A stretch of DNA of 7,332 nucleotides from CBDUMN01 sp965368335 (GTDB lineage Bacteria > Pseudomonadota > Alphaproteobacteria > Rhodospirillales > JAPHRK01): contig CBDUMN010000136.1 in NCBI GenBank assembly GCA_965368335.1, forward strand, positions 1 to 7,332. Direction: 5' to 3'. Shown here piece by piece: positions 1 to 6,282 of the stretch. Under the pieces are notes generated by a model. The model saw only the letters and a program-made list of their open reading frames with translations, was not told where the DNA came from and did not search any database. Positions within the stretch are counted from its first letter, which is position 1. Each line of letters begins with the position of its first letter. A program made the translations under genes and the position numbers.

Positions 1-1170
1 CAACACGACGATATTGAGGGAAACGTCGAGCATGAAGAGAACCAACAAGGTCGCCAGAAAAGAACCGGGAATAGCGATGCCGACCAGCGCCGAAGAACGG
101 ACGCCAAGCGCCGCAATCACCACGACCATAACCAGCAGAACCGCCGAAAGAACACTGTTCTGCAGATCGGAAAGCATCGTTCTGATCTGGCTAGACCGAT
201 CCTGCGAATAGCCGACCTTGACCGCTCGACGCAACTCTTCCGGCCAACTGGCCCGCTCCTCTTCGACCACCTGGCGAACTTTTTCGATGGTGTCGATGAT
301 ATTTTCGCCCGTCCGCTTGGAGACTTCGAGGGCGACGGCAGGCTTACCATTGACCCGAGCATAGCTGGCGGCGTCTTTAAAGGTCCGGCGCACATCGGCC
401 ACATCGCCGACAGTCACAACCGAATCTCCATCAACTTTAATGGGCAGATGAATGATGTCCTCGACCGTCTCAAACAAGCCCGGCACCTTGACGGAAAACT
501 TGCCTTTCCCCGTATCCTGGAACCCGGCGGCGACCAACAGGTTAGAGCCCTTAACGGTGTTGGCGGCAGTGGCCGGGTCGAGGCCATAACTCTCAACCTT
601 AACCGGATCGATGATCACTTCGACCAATTCTTCCCGATCCCCCGCAATGGGGGCTTCCAAAACCGTTGAAATGCCCTCTACGGCATCCTGAAGGTCGCTG
701 GCCAGACGATAAAGCGTCCGGTCCTGCACTTCGCCCGAAAGGATAACGACCAAGACTGGAAAAAGACTGAAATTCACCTCGTGAACTTCCGGCTCATCGG
801 AATCGTCGGGCAATTCGGTTTTGGCGGTATCGACCTTCTCGCGCACATCGTCGAGCGCAGTATCGGCATTGAACCCCGCTTCGAATTCCATAAGTACGCT
901 GGCCCCACCCTCAAAACCGGTCGAGCGCATTTCCTTGATGCCTTCAATGGTCCGGAGTTCCTGCTCCAGAGGGCGAATAATCAACCGCTCTGAATCCTCA
1001 GGCGAGATGCCATCGTGGTTCACCGTCACGTAGATGATCGGAATATTAATATCCGGGTCGGATTCCTTGGGAATATCCATATAGGCGACCGCACCGGCGA
1101 TCAAAATGAAGACCAGGATGGACAGGACCGTTCGCGTGCGCCCCAACGCCGCGTCGATAACCGATAACAT
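1..1170 (-). CDS. RND efflux pump inner-membrane subunit (HAE-1/AcrB type), N-terminal 390 codons; runs off the left edge
   Basis: Proton-driven inner-membrane transporter of the resistance-nodulation-division family, which works with a periplasmic adaptor and an outer-membrane channel to export drugs or metabolites. Read from ATG at 1170, 390 codons are open to base 1 with no stop, about 40% of the usual length of 1,000-1,050 residues. Visible in order: a first membrane helix at residues 11-30; the start of the porter domain with the typical DIPKESDPDINIP (32-44) and SPEDSERLIIRPLEQEL (55-71); a long periplasmic domain to about 330; helix 2 at about 336-356; helix 3 at about 361-383; and the beginning of helix 4 (SLNIVVL). 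The start is supported by the Shine-Dalgarno sequence GGAGGAG just upstream, overlapping the adaptor's stop. It is the third gene of a padR-adaptor-pump operon. The substrate cannot be told. The proton-relay residues of helix 4 lie outside the window. Confidence 0.95.
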   Translation of the reverse strand, partial: MLSVIDAALGRTRTVLSILVFILIAGAVAYMDIPKESDPDINIPIIYVTVNHDGISPEDSERLIIRPLEQELRTIEGIKEMRSTGFEGGASVLMEFEAGFNADTALDDVREKVDTAKTELPDDSDEPEVHEVNFSLFPVLVVILSGEVQDRTLYRLASDLQDAVEGISTVLEAPIAGDREELVEVIIDPVKVESYGLDPATAANTVKGSNLLVAAGFQDTGKGKFSVKVPGLFETVEDIIHLPIKVDGDSVVTVGDVADVRRTFKDAASYARVNGKPAVALEVSKRTGENIIDTIEKVRQVVEEERASWPEELRRAVKVGYSQDRSSQIRTMLSDLQNSVLSAVLLVMVVVIAALGVRSSALVGIAIPGSFLATLLVLFMLDVSLNIVVL

Positions 1171-1176
1171 GACCGC

Positions 1177-2255
1177 TTACTCCTCCACCACTTCAACCGC
1201 CTGTCCGGCCTTAACAAACTCCTGACCGAGGGTGATCAGTCTGATTTCTTCCGGCAACCCGCCGAGCCAAGAACCTTCCGGTGAGTCGGAAACCAGCGAA
1301 ACAGGTATAAACTCCACTTTGCTTTCCCGATTGACGATCTTGACGCCGACGATACCTTTGTCATTCAAAGTCAGAACGGCGGGAGAAAGCTTGTGGGCCA
1401 GTTTTTCACCCACAGCCAAGCGAATATCCGCCGTGATGCCGTCAGCTACCGCATTGTCAGGATTGGGTGCTTCCATTTCGACTCTAAAAGTACGAGTCGA
1501 GGTCGCGCTTGCTTTAGAAACGAAAGTTACGACGCCATCAAGCTCACGGCCATCAACCAACACCGCGCGTCCATTGCTTCCTACAGCAATTTTTGAGACT
1601 AAACTTTCCGCTACATCGCCGGTGACGACGACAGTTGAAAGATCGAGAATGGAAGCAATGTTTTCCCCAACCTTCAAATAATCGCCTTCTTCAATAAAAC
1701 GATCATCAACGACACCGTCGAACGGCGCGGTAATCACCGTATGGGCCAAATCAACCCGCATGGCGGCCAAAGAGGCGCGAGCGCCATTTAGCAGAGTACT
1801 GGCTTCGGCCAGCTTGGTCTTGGAGCGGAAGTTCTTTTTTGAAAGCTCCTTTGCCGCATCGAACTCGATTTCCCGCTGACGAACCAGCGCTTCGGCTTCA
1901 CGTAGTTTATGCCGCCGGTCGTTTTCACATCGCCTTTTTTAACCGTCTGCCCTTTTTTGGCCACGACCTCGGCAATACTTCCCGCCGTCTCGGCCCGAAG
2001 CGTCACCTCACGCTTGGCTTCCGTGCGGCCCAGCAGATGAATTTCTTCAACGACCGGTGAGGCCTGAAGCGTCTGGACCTGGACCTTATAGATCGGCGCT
2101 AAGGTTTCAGCCTTGGCTTCACCTGTAATCCCATCATCCGTGGCTTTGGCCGCCGGCCCTTGCCCCGGCAATTGCCCGGACCCGATCCAAACAATGACCG
2201 CAAGCGCCAAGATTGCGGCATACCAGTACGACCGCTTGGCTTTGATGGATCCCAT
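1177..2255 (-). pseudogene. RND efflux periplasmic adaptor (membrane fusion protein), frame-disrupted
   Basis: Membrane fusion protein that would link the RND pump to an outer-membrane channel. The first half starts at ATG 2255, 7 bases after the padR stop. It has an N-terminal membrane anchor (residues 11-24, WYAAILALAVIVWI) and the first half of the lipoyl/barrel-sandwich domain, ending KKGQTVKKGDV (100-110, codon 1926-1928). After that this frame gives unrelated residues and stops at TAA 1788-1790, a 155-residue product. The continuation is in another frame: DRRHKLREAEALVRQREIEF from about 1920, through the hairpin, TVITAPFDGVVDD, EEGDYLKVGE and the beta-barrel, to the stop at 1177-1179. 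The second frame is closed upstream by a TAA at 1939-1941, so the halves meet between 1921 and 1938. The frame offset corresponds to a loss of 3n+1 bases. Compared with my memory of the family, about 6-7 residues that normally follow GDV are represented by only 5 bases, suggesting a 13-16 base deletion rather than a single-base error. A TTG at 1768-1770 is an unlikely restart. Confidence 0.85.
1180..1186 (-). promoter_or_regulatory. Ribosome binding site of the RND pump gene, inside the adaptor's 3' end
   Basis: On the minus strand GGAGGAG lies 9 bases before the pump's ATG and directly abuts the adaptor's TAA stop. Only 6 bases separate that stop from the ATG. This spacing suggests translational coupling in the intact operon. 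The strong site also means the pump could be initiated independently even though the adaptor frame is broken upstream. Confidence 0.75.
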
Positions 2256-2262
2256 TTTTAAA

Positions 2263-2823
2263 CTACTCAGCAGCCGCATCATTTTCTTCCTTGAAAAGCA
2301 GGGGTCGGTTCTGTTCCAGATAGTCAACGATGGCCGTGTAGACGGCGACGCCGAAACCGTGGGCAAAGTCATGGCCGGGCAGATCGTCGAAACACTCGCC
2401 GACCTGCGTACAAACCCCATCGATTTCACCTTTCATCTCCGCCAGATGGCGTCGGTGGAAATTGAGATAGGTGTCGTAGGCCTCTTGACGATTTTTCGAA
2501 TCGAGCAGGTGGGCAAAAAGCATCATCACCAGAAAATCCGAGCGCAAACGATCATGCTCGGGCCTTTGGTTGATCGCTTCTTTCAACTCGGCGCGGCCTG
2601 CGTCGTTGATGCTGTAGACCTTTTTGTCCGGCTTCCCCTCTTGCGGCACCGCCCGCACCGTCACCAATCCTTGCTCATTGAGCTTGTTCAGCGCCGGATA
2701 AATCGAGCCATACCCCGCTTCATACATGTAGGCGAAGGGGCCGTCTTCGAAGTGCTTCCTGATTTCATAGCCGGTCGAATCGCTCACGCTGAGGATCGCC
2801 AGACAAACGGTTTTCACATCCAT
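2263..2823 (-). CDS. PadR-family transcriptional regulator of the RND efflux operon
   Basis: A 186-residue cytoplasmic winged-helix repressor, first gene of the padR-adaptor-pump operon. The N-terminal PadR domain shows the family pattern: MDVKTVCLAILS (1-12), GYEIRKHFEDG (18-28), the recognition-helix region GSIYPALNKLNEQGLV (39-54), and the wing with GKPDKKVYSINDAGRAEL (63-80). Residues about 90-180 form a helical C-terminal domain of the Vir_act_alpha_C type, which serves dimerisation and ligand sensing in this family. I chose ATG 2823 because the PadR fold begins with MDVKTVCLAIL. Reading on upstream to 2925 adds 34 low-complexity residues encoded by the promoter and operators. A weak Shine-Dalgarno (GGGAA) precedes the start. 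PadR proteins commonly repress a neighbouring efflux operon and themselves, releasing DNA on ligand binding; the two palindromes in the promoter fit this. The ligand is unknown. Confidence 0.93.
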   Translation of the reverse strand: MDVKTVCLAILSVSDSTGYEIRKHFEDGPFAYMYEAGYGSIYPALNKLNEQGLVTVRAVPQEGKPDKKVYSINDAGRAELKEAINQRPEHDRLRSDFLVMMLFAHLLDSKNRQEAYDTYLNFHRRHLAEMKGEIDGVCTQVGECFDDLPGHDFAHGFGVAVYTAIVDYLEQNRPLLFKEENDAAAE

Positions 2824-2866
2824 CGTTTCAATTCCCGAGCAATATTTATTTTTATTAATATGATGG

Positions 2867-2882
2867 TTCGATATATGTCGAA
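2867..2882. promoter_or_regulatory. Palindromic operator 2, over the predicted padR transcription start
   Basis: TTCGATATATGTCGAA is nearly palindromic and matches operator 1 at 14 of 16 bases. It starts exactly 30 bp away, about three helical turns, so both would face the same side of the DNA. It covers the predicted start point near 2880. Confidence 0.55.
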
Positions 2883-2886
2883 ACGG

Positions 2887-2916
2887 AATATATATATTCG
2901 ATATATATCGAGTCAA
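2887..2916 (-). promoter_or_regulatory. Predicted sigma70-type promoter of the padR-adaptor-RND operon
   Basis: Reading the minus strand, -35 TTGACT (2911-2916) is followed after 18 bases by -10 TATATT (2887-2892); an alternative TATATA at a 16-base spacing overlaps it. Transcription would start near 2880, leaving a leader of about 57 bases before padR. It is the best promoter match between padR and the methyltransferase gene. Confidence 0.65.
2897..2912. promoter_or_regulatory. Palindromic operator 1, in the -35/-10 spacer of the padR promoter
   Basis: TTCGATATATATCGAG contains a perfect 14-bp palindrome, TCGATATATATCGA (2898-2911), lying between the predicted -35 and -10. A protein bound here would block RNA polymerase. 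The PadR protein encoded downstream is the obvious candidate binder; that link is inference. Confidence 0.6.
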
Positions 2917-3150
2917 TAGTATCAACTTGAAATTTCAGGAAGCCATTCAACCGATAGGATGTAACAGGAATATGTCGGAAAAGAAGATGGTTCGTAACGG
3001 GATGTAACAAAACCCCAAAGCAACCTATTTGACGGCGCAGCCAAAAGGGCGAACCATTCACGACTTCAAACTGCCTCTGCTGCAGAACATCTAATGATGG
3101 TAGCTGTCGACGCCGGAATTTCCTTTAATTTCAATTGAGTTAGCGGGTAG
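2917..3150. other. Intergenic stretch between the padR promoter and the methyltransferase gene, no convincing gene
   Basis: With the padR leader and promoter, 2824-3150 is 327 bases without a credible gene. Beyond 2916 I see only small repeats: GGATGTAACA twice (2957-2966 and 3000-3009), GATGGTTCG at 2986-2994 (also at 2862-2870 inside the padR leader), an inverted CGAACCAT at 3050-3057, and a palindrome TGAAATTTCA at 2928-2937. The one minus-strand reading frame here (2855-3061) has no recognisable domain and overlaps the padR promoter. No terminator is visible behind the methyltransferase stop. Confidence 0.5.
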
Positions 3151-3666
3151 CTACTTGACTGCTTTCATATTTAAGCTGACTGGCATGTTTTTCCCAAGCA
3201 TCAAAGAACTGCTATCGTCAAAAAAACTGAAATTCTTCACCCGTTTAGGGTTTCGAAATCCCGCACCTATCAGGAATTCCCTGAGAAAGTCCTCTGTAAA
3301 GCCTACTCTATGAAAATCATATAGGTCCATTTGGCCACCAAACATTATCCGCATGATGTGAAAGCGGTCTTTTTGGCTGAGCCCTGGGATCAAAAAGTAA
3401 CGACAAAGTGCATCAAGGTCTGGAACACTAATCATCACCTTCCCCCCCGGTTTTATAACCCGATACCACTCCTTCAATGCTTTGGGTAATTCCTCTTGAT
3501 ACCCTAGGTGCTCAAGTATATGGCTTGCATAAATTTCATCTATGCTATTTTCGGCAAATTGCCTTAGGTCTCCGCAATCACCAACAAAATCAACATATGT
3601 AGCGTCCTGTGCATTGAGGATTTGCCATCCCTTTTTCGCTTCTTCGCCGCCAATATGAAGCCGCAT
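3151..3666 (-). CDS. Small class I SAM-dependent methyltransferase, substrate unknown
   Basis: A 171-residue soluble protein with the core of a Methyltransf_11-like Rossmann fold. The region equivalent to motif I is LHIGGEEAKKGW (3-14), lacking the usual GxGxG. Next come DFVGDCGDL (26-34, acidic strand end), SIDEIYASHILEHLGY (41-56, the HxLEH motif), the IKPGGKVMISVPDL segment (71-84), and a C-terminal part with MFGGQMDLYDFHRVGF (108-123). From memory, short proteins of this exact layout form a family of about 165-175 residues, often near surface-glycan genes, so this looks full length. The start has a strong Shine-Dalgarno GGGAGG six bases upstream (3673-3678). It lies alone behind the cytochrome terminator, so it needs its own promoter, which I cannot place. 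Its DNA is far AT-richer than its neighbours (23 of 60 bases G+C at 3481-3540), suggesting recent acquisition. The methyl acceptor cannot be inferred. Confidence 0.85.
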   Translation of the reverse strand: MRLHIGGEEAKKGWQILNAQDATYVDFVGDCGDLRQFAENSIDEIYASHILEHLGYQEELPKALKEWYRVIKPGGKVMISVPDLDALCRYFLIPGLSQKDRFHIMRIMFGGQMDLYDFHRVGFTEDFLREFLIGAGFRNPKRVKNFSFFDDSSSLMLGKNMPVSLNMKAVK

Positions 3667-3744
3667 CAGGTGCCTCCCTTTTTTGAGCTTTTTATGTTGA
3701 TATACTTTCTTACCACAAAGCTTTTAGCTTTTCTGCGAAAGCCA

Positions 3745-3784
3745 TAAATAAAAAAGCACCGCTGCTTATAGACAGCGGTGCTTT
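3745..3784 (-). terminator. Rho-independent terminator of the cytochrome c gene
   Basis: A perfect 12-bp inverted repeat (AAAGCACCGCTG at 3753-3764 and its complement at 3773-3784) encloses an 8-base loop. On the minus strand it is followed by a T-rich tract (six Ts, then ATTTAT). It begins 22 bases past the cytochrome c stop. On the plus strand only three Ts follow the stem, so it acts chiefly on minus-strand transcripts. Confidence 0.9.
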
Positions 3785-3806
3785 AAAAAATCATATAGAC
3801 TAAAGC

Positions 3807-4178
3807 CTATTTATTGGCTTTCATCAGCTCGATAACGGCCTTGCGGTCGGCTTCTTTTTTCAAGCCCGCGAAGGACATTTTGGTTTTCGGGACCAGCTTT
3901 TTCGGCTTGGTCAGATATTTGTCGAGAGTGGCTTCGTCCCAGGTCAGGCCGGATTCTTTCATGGCGCTGGAATACTTGAAACCGTCTTTGGATGCTGCCG
4001 GGGCTCCGAAAACACCGAACAGGTTCGGGCCGACTTTCTTTTTGCCGCCTTCATCAATGGTGTGACAGGCTTTGCACTTCTTGAACGACTTGTCCTTGTT
4101 CGGATCAGCCTGAGCGGAGGTGGCGGACAGGGCCAGACCGACGACGGCGGCGACAGCCAGAATCTTACCATACTTCAT
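3807..4178 (-). CDS. Periplasmic class I monohaem cytochrome c
   Basis: A 123-residue secreted electron carrier. Residues 1-24 are a Sec signal peptide (MKYGK, hydrophobic core ILAVAAVVGLALS, cleavage after AQA), leaving a mature protein of about 99 residues. Haem is attached at CKACH (Cys35, Cys38, His39), with His39 as one axial ligand. GPNLFGVFG (50-58) is the typical class I loop, and Met101 in KTKMSFAG is the likely second axial ligand. The mature part is lysine-rich, as in carriers that dock on acidic partners such as terminal oxidases or reductases. I chose ATG 4178 because it begins the signal peptide and has GGGAGAA 8 bases upstream (4187-4193); an in-frame start at 4241 adds 21 residues without sense. 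It is a single-gene unit with its own terminator. Its redox partners are not encoded nearby, so its pathway is unknown. Confidence 0.94.
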   Translation of the reverse strand: MKYGKILAVAAVVGLALSATSAQADPNKDKSFKKCKACHTIDEGGKKKVGPNLFGVFGAPAASKDGFKYSSAMKESGLTWDEATLDKYLTKPKKLVPKTKMSFAGLKKEADRKAVIELMKANK

Positions 4179-4280
4179 TAAATTCGTTCTCCCGAAACGA
4201 GCAATTAAAAAATACGCCCTTACTGTTCCGCGGGCCGTCATTTGGCCTCATCGGTAGAAGGGCGGCGAAAAACAGCCGAC

Positions 4281-4309
4281 AATATGACGACCTCTGCCAA
4301 GTTTTTCAA
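4281..4309 (-). promoter_or_regulatory. Possible promoter of the cytochrome c gene
   Basis: On the minus strand TTGAAA (4304-4309) and CATATT (4281-4286) are separated by 17 bases, leaving a leader of about 96 bases. A 6-bp inverted repeat, CCAAGT at 4297-4302 and ACTTGG at 4315-4320, brackets the -35. The match is only moderate. Confidence 0.35.
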
Positions 4310-4401
4310 CCCAGACTTGGAGTTTCTCTAAATTCTACGCGTTCGTAACTGACCGACATCAAGAACCTACACCTCAGATTTAGGACGCAAAAGGCATGCT
4401 A

Positions 4402-4417
4402 TTGACGTATACGTTAC
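4402..4417. promoter_or_regulatory. LiuR-like MerR operator, copy 1
   Basis: TTGACGTATACGTTAC with the 10-bp palindrome ACGTATACGT at its centre (4405-4414). It matches the box before the merR gene (6267-6282) at 14 of 16 bases, and both sit in the same place relative to their -35 and -10. This repeated arrangement is direct sequence evidence for shared regulation; assigning it to the MerR protein is inference. Confidence 0.7.
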
Positions 4418-4430
4418 TCATCGCTATTAA
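4402..4430 (+). promoter_or_regulatory. Promoter of the acyl-CoA synthetase gene
   Basis: TTGACG (4402-4407) and TATTAA (4425-4430) are 17 bases apart, giving a start near 4437 and a leader of about 36 bases before the ATG at 4473. The -35 is part of the palindromic MerR-type box, so a bound repressor would mask it. It diverges from the cytochrome c promoter. Confidence 0.65.
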
Positions 4431-4472
4431 TCGTCAAAATTTGAAAAATGATAGAAGAACAGGAGAGCATCC

Positions 4473-6194
4473 ATGACCATGGACGACGAAGTAAATGGCG
4501 AGAGCTGGTTGGCCCATTACCCTGAAGGGGTTCACTGGGATACGCCGCTTGAGTCCCGGTCCCTCGTCGGCTTCATGGATGATTCGGTATCGCGCTATAG
4601 TCAAAAGCCCTGCATCGACTTTCTTGGACGCAAATACACCTATGCGCAAGTTGGCGCATTGATCGACAAGGCCGCCAAGGGTTTTCAGAAAATTGGCGTC
4701 AAGAAAGGAACCAAGGTAGGGCTCTGCCTGCCCAACACCCCCTACTCCGTTATTTGCTATTTCGGCATCCTCAAGGCCGGTGGCGTCGTGGTGAACTACA
4801 ACCCGCTTTACGCCGAGAGAGAGCTGGCCTTCCAAATCGAAGATTCGCATACCGAAATCATGGTAACGATGGACCTGGGCCTGATCTATCCCAAAGTCGG
4901 CGCAATGTTCACCCGCACCAATTTGAAAAAAATCGTCGTCTGCACCATGGCCGGGATCCTACCGCCGCTTAAAGGTTTGCTGTTCAAGCTCTTCAAGAAA
5001 GGTGACATCGCTAAAGTCCCGTTCGATGATCAACACATCCCGTTCGAGGCTTTCACCGACAACGACGGCCACCCCGCCCCCGTGACGATTGATCCGGCGG
5101 AAGACGTTGCCGTGCTGCAATATACCGGCGGCACGACCGGCCAGCCCAAGGGCGCGATGCTCACCCACGCCAACCTGACGATCAACGCCGCTCAACTCAG
5201 CGCCTGGACCGATCCTTCAGGAATATTGCAAGACGGTGTCGAGCGGGTTATCGGCGTTCTTCCATTCTTCCATGTTTTCGCCATGACCGTGGTGATGAAT
5301 CAGGGCTTGGCGAAAGGCTACGAGTTGATCCTCCTGCCCCGTTTCGAACTTGATCTTCTGCTGAAAACCATTCAAAGGACCAAGGCGACGCTGGTCCCGG
5401 CGGTGCCAACCATCTATACGGCGATCAACCATGCACCAAACCTGAAAAAATACGACCTGACCAGCATCAAGATGTGCAATTCCGGCGGCGCTCCCTTACC
5501 GAACGAGGTGCGCCACGATTTCGAGCGCATGACCGGTTGCTACCTGATCGAAGGGTACGGCCTAAGCGAATCTTCGCCCGTTGCATCCTCAAGCCCCCCG
5601 GGCGGTCTGAACAAGGAAGGCTCCATCGGCATTCCCCTCCCCGGCACCAAGCTGGAAATCCGCAACGTCGAAGCACCGCACGACCTACTCCCTCAGGGTG
5701 AAGCCGGTGAAATCTGCATCATCGGCCCTCAGGTGATGAAGGGATATTGGGACCGTCCAGAGGAAACCGCCGAGACCATCATTGACGGGCGGCTCCACAC
5801 CGGCGATGTGGGCTATATGGATGAAGACGGCTACATCTTTATTGTTGATCGCTTGAAAGACGTCATTCTCTGCGGTGGCTACAACGTCTATCCACGCAAC
5901 ATCGAAGAAGCCATCTATCTTCATCCGGCGGTCGAGGAAGTCACCGTTATCGGTATCCCCGATGAATACCGGGGGCAAAGCCCCAAGGCCTTTATCAAGC
6001 TTAAAGACAACGAGACTTTGACGGAAGACGGTCTCAAAGCTTTCCTCAAGGATAAGATTTCCAAAATTGAAATGCCCGGCGCCATCGAGTTCCGTGCCGA
6101 ACTGCCAAAGACCATGATCGGCAAACTATCAAAAAAAGAATTGGTCGCCGAGGAAGCGGCCAAGGCCGCCACGTCCCAAAAGGAGGCTTCATAA
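4473..6194 (+). CDS. Long-chain fatty acid (or related acid) CoA ligase, FadD-like
   Basis: A 573-residue adenylate-forming enzyme. It activates a carboxylic acid with ATP to the acyl-AMP and transfers it to CoA, the entry step of beta-oxidation. Motifs visible: the phosphate loop YTGGTTGQPKG (217-227), YGLSESSP (362-369, adenine/Mg site), the fatty acyl-CoA synthetase signature region DGRLHTGDVGYMDEDGY (438-454), the hinge DRLKDVILCGGYNVYP (459-474), and a C-terminal PKTMIGKLSKKEL (545-557) whose Lys551 is the expected catalytic lysine. No signal peptide is seen. The length is normal for the family. The start has AGGAGA six bases upstream (4461-4466). Nearby merR and thiolase genes support a role in fatty or branched acid breakdown. 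Expression is probably controlled through the box at 4402-4417. Relatives are sometimes named dicarboxylate-CoA ligases, so chain length and substrate remain open. Confidence 0.93.
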   Translation: MTMDDEVNGESWLAHYPEGVHWDTPLESRSLVGFMDDSVSRYSQKPCIDFLGRKYTYAQVGALIDKAAKGFQKIGVKKGTKVGLCLPNTPYSVICYFGILKAGGVVVNYNPLYAERELAFQIEDSHTEIMVTMDLGLIYPKVGAMFTRTNLKKIVVCTMAGILPPLKGLLFKLFKKGDIAKVPFDDQHIPFEAFTDNDGHPAPVTIDPAEDVAVLQYTGGTTGQPKGAMLTHANLTINAAQLSAWTDPSGILQDGVERVIGVLPFFHVFAMTVVMNQGLAKGYELILLPRFELDLLLKTIQRTKATLVPAVPTIYTAINHAPNLKKYDLTSIKMCNSGGAPLPNEVRHDFERMTGCYLIEGYGLSESSPVASSSPPGGLNKEGSIGIPLPGTKLEIRNVEAPHDLLPQGEAGEICIIGPQVMKGYWDRPEETAETIIDGRLHTGDVGYMDEDGYIFIVDRLKDVILCGGYNVYPRNIEEAIYLHPAVEEVTVIGIPDEYRGQSPKAFIKLKDNETLTEDGLKAFLKDKISKIEMPGAIEFRAELPKTMIGKLSKKELVAEEAAKAATSQKEAS

Positions 6195-6266
6195 CCCTGC
6201 GAATACGCCCGGAGGCTGCGCCGTCACCTACTGTCGCGCACAGAATATGACGATACGGTTATGAGG

Positions 6267-6282
6267 TTGACGTTAACGTTAC
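6267..6282. promoter_or_regulatory. LiuR-like MerR operator, copy 2 (autoregulatory)
   Basis: TTGACGTTAACGTTAC with the palindrome ACGTTAACGT at 6270-6279. It overlaps the -35 of the promoter upstream of merR. A degenerate relative, ATGACGATACGGTTAT (6247-6262, 11 of 16 matches), lies exactly 20 bp upstream and may be a second weak site. Confidence 0.7.

Noticed and set aside
1177..1770. Independent 197-residue protein starting at TTG 1770
   Set aside because: There is no convincing ribosome site, and the open frame continues upstream with clear adaptor sequence (residues of the hairpin), so it is the separated C-terminal part of the adaptor.
1921..1945. Programmed -1 frameshift at the A6 run (GTT AAA AAA GGC) rejoining the two adaptor halves
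   Set aside because: A -1 slip would link the frames past the TAA, but the base before the run is T, so the heptamer is not of the classical A_AAA_AAG type. The product would replace conserved lipoyl residues with RRCEN and remain short. A deletion fits better.
2113..2919. 268-codon plus-strand open frame
   Set aside because: It lies antisense over padR and the adaptor, has no recognisable domain, and the minus-strand PadR and adaptor motifs explain the region fully.
2824..2925. Longer N-terminal start for the PadR regulator
   Set aside because: The extra 34 residues are translated operator and leader DNA, and the family fold begins at MDVKTVCLAIL.
2855..3061. 68-codon minus-strand open frame upstream of padR
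   Set aside because: It covers the padR promoter and operators, contains low-complexity IYIEYIYS-like sequence from the AT repeats, has no ribosome site of note and no family resemblance.
3753..3784. Terminator hairpin as a bidirectional terminator or a repeat-element palindrome
   Set aside because: The plus-strand side has only three Ts after the stem, and no plus-strand gene ends here, so only the minus-strand role is supported.
4179..4241. Longer N-terminal start for cytochrome c
   Set aside because: The signal peptide begins at the ATG at 4178, which has a good Shine-Dalgarno sequence; the extension would put 21 non-signal residues before it.
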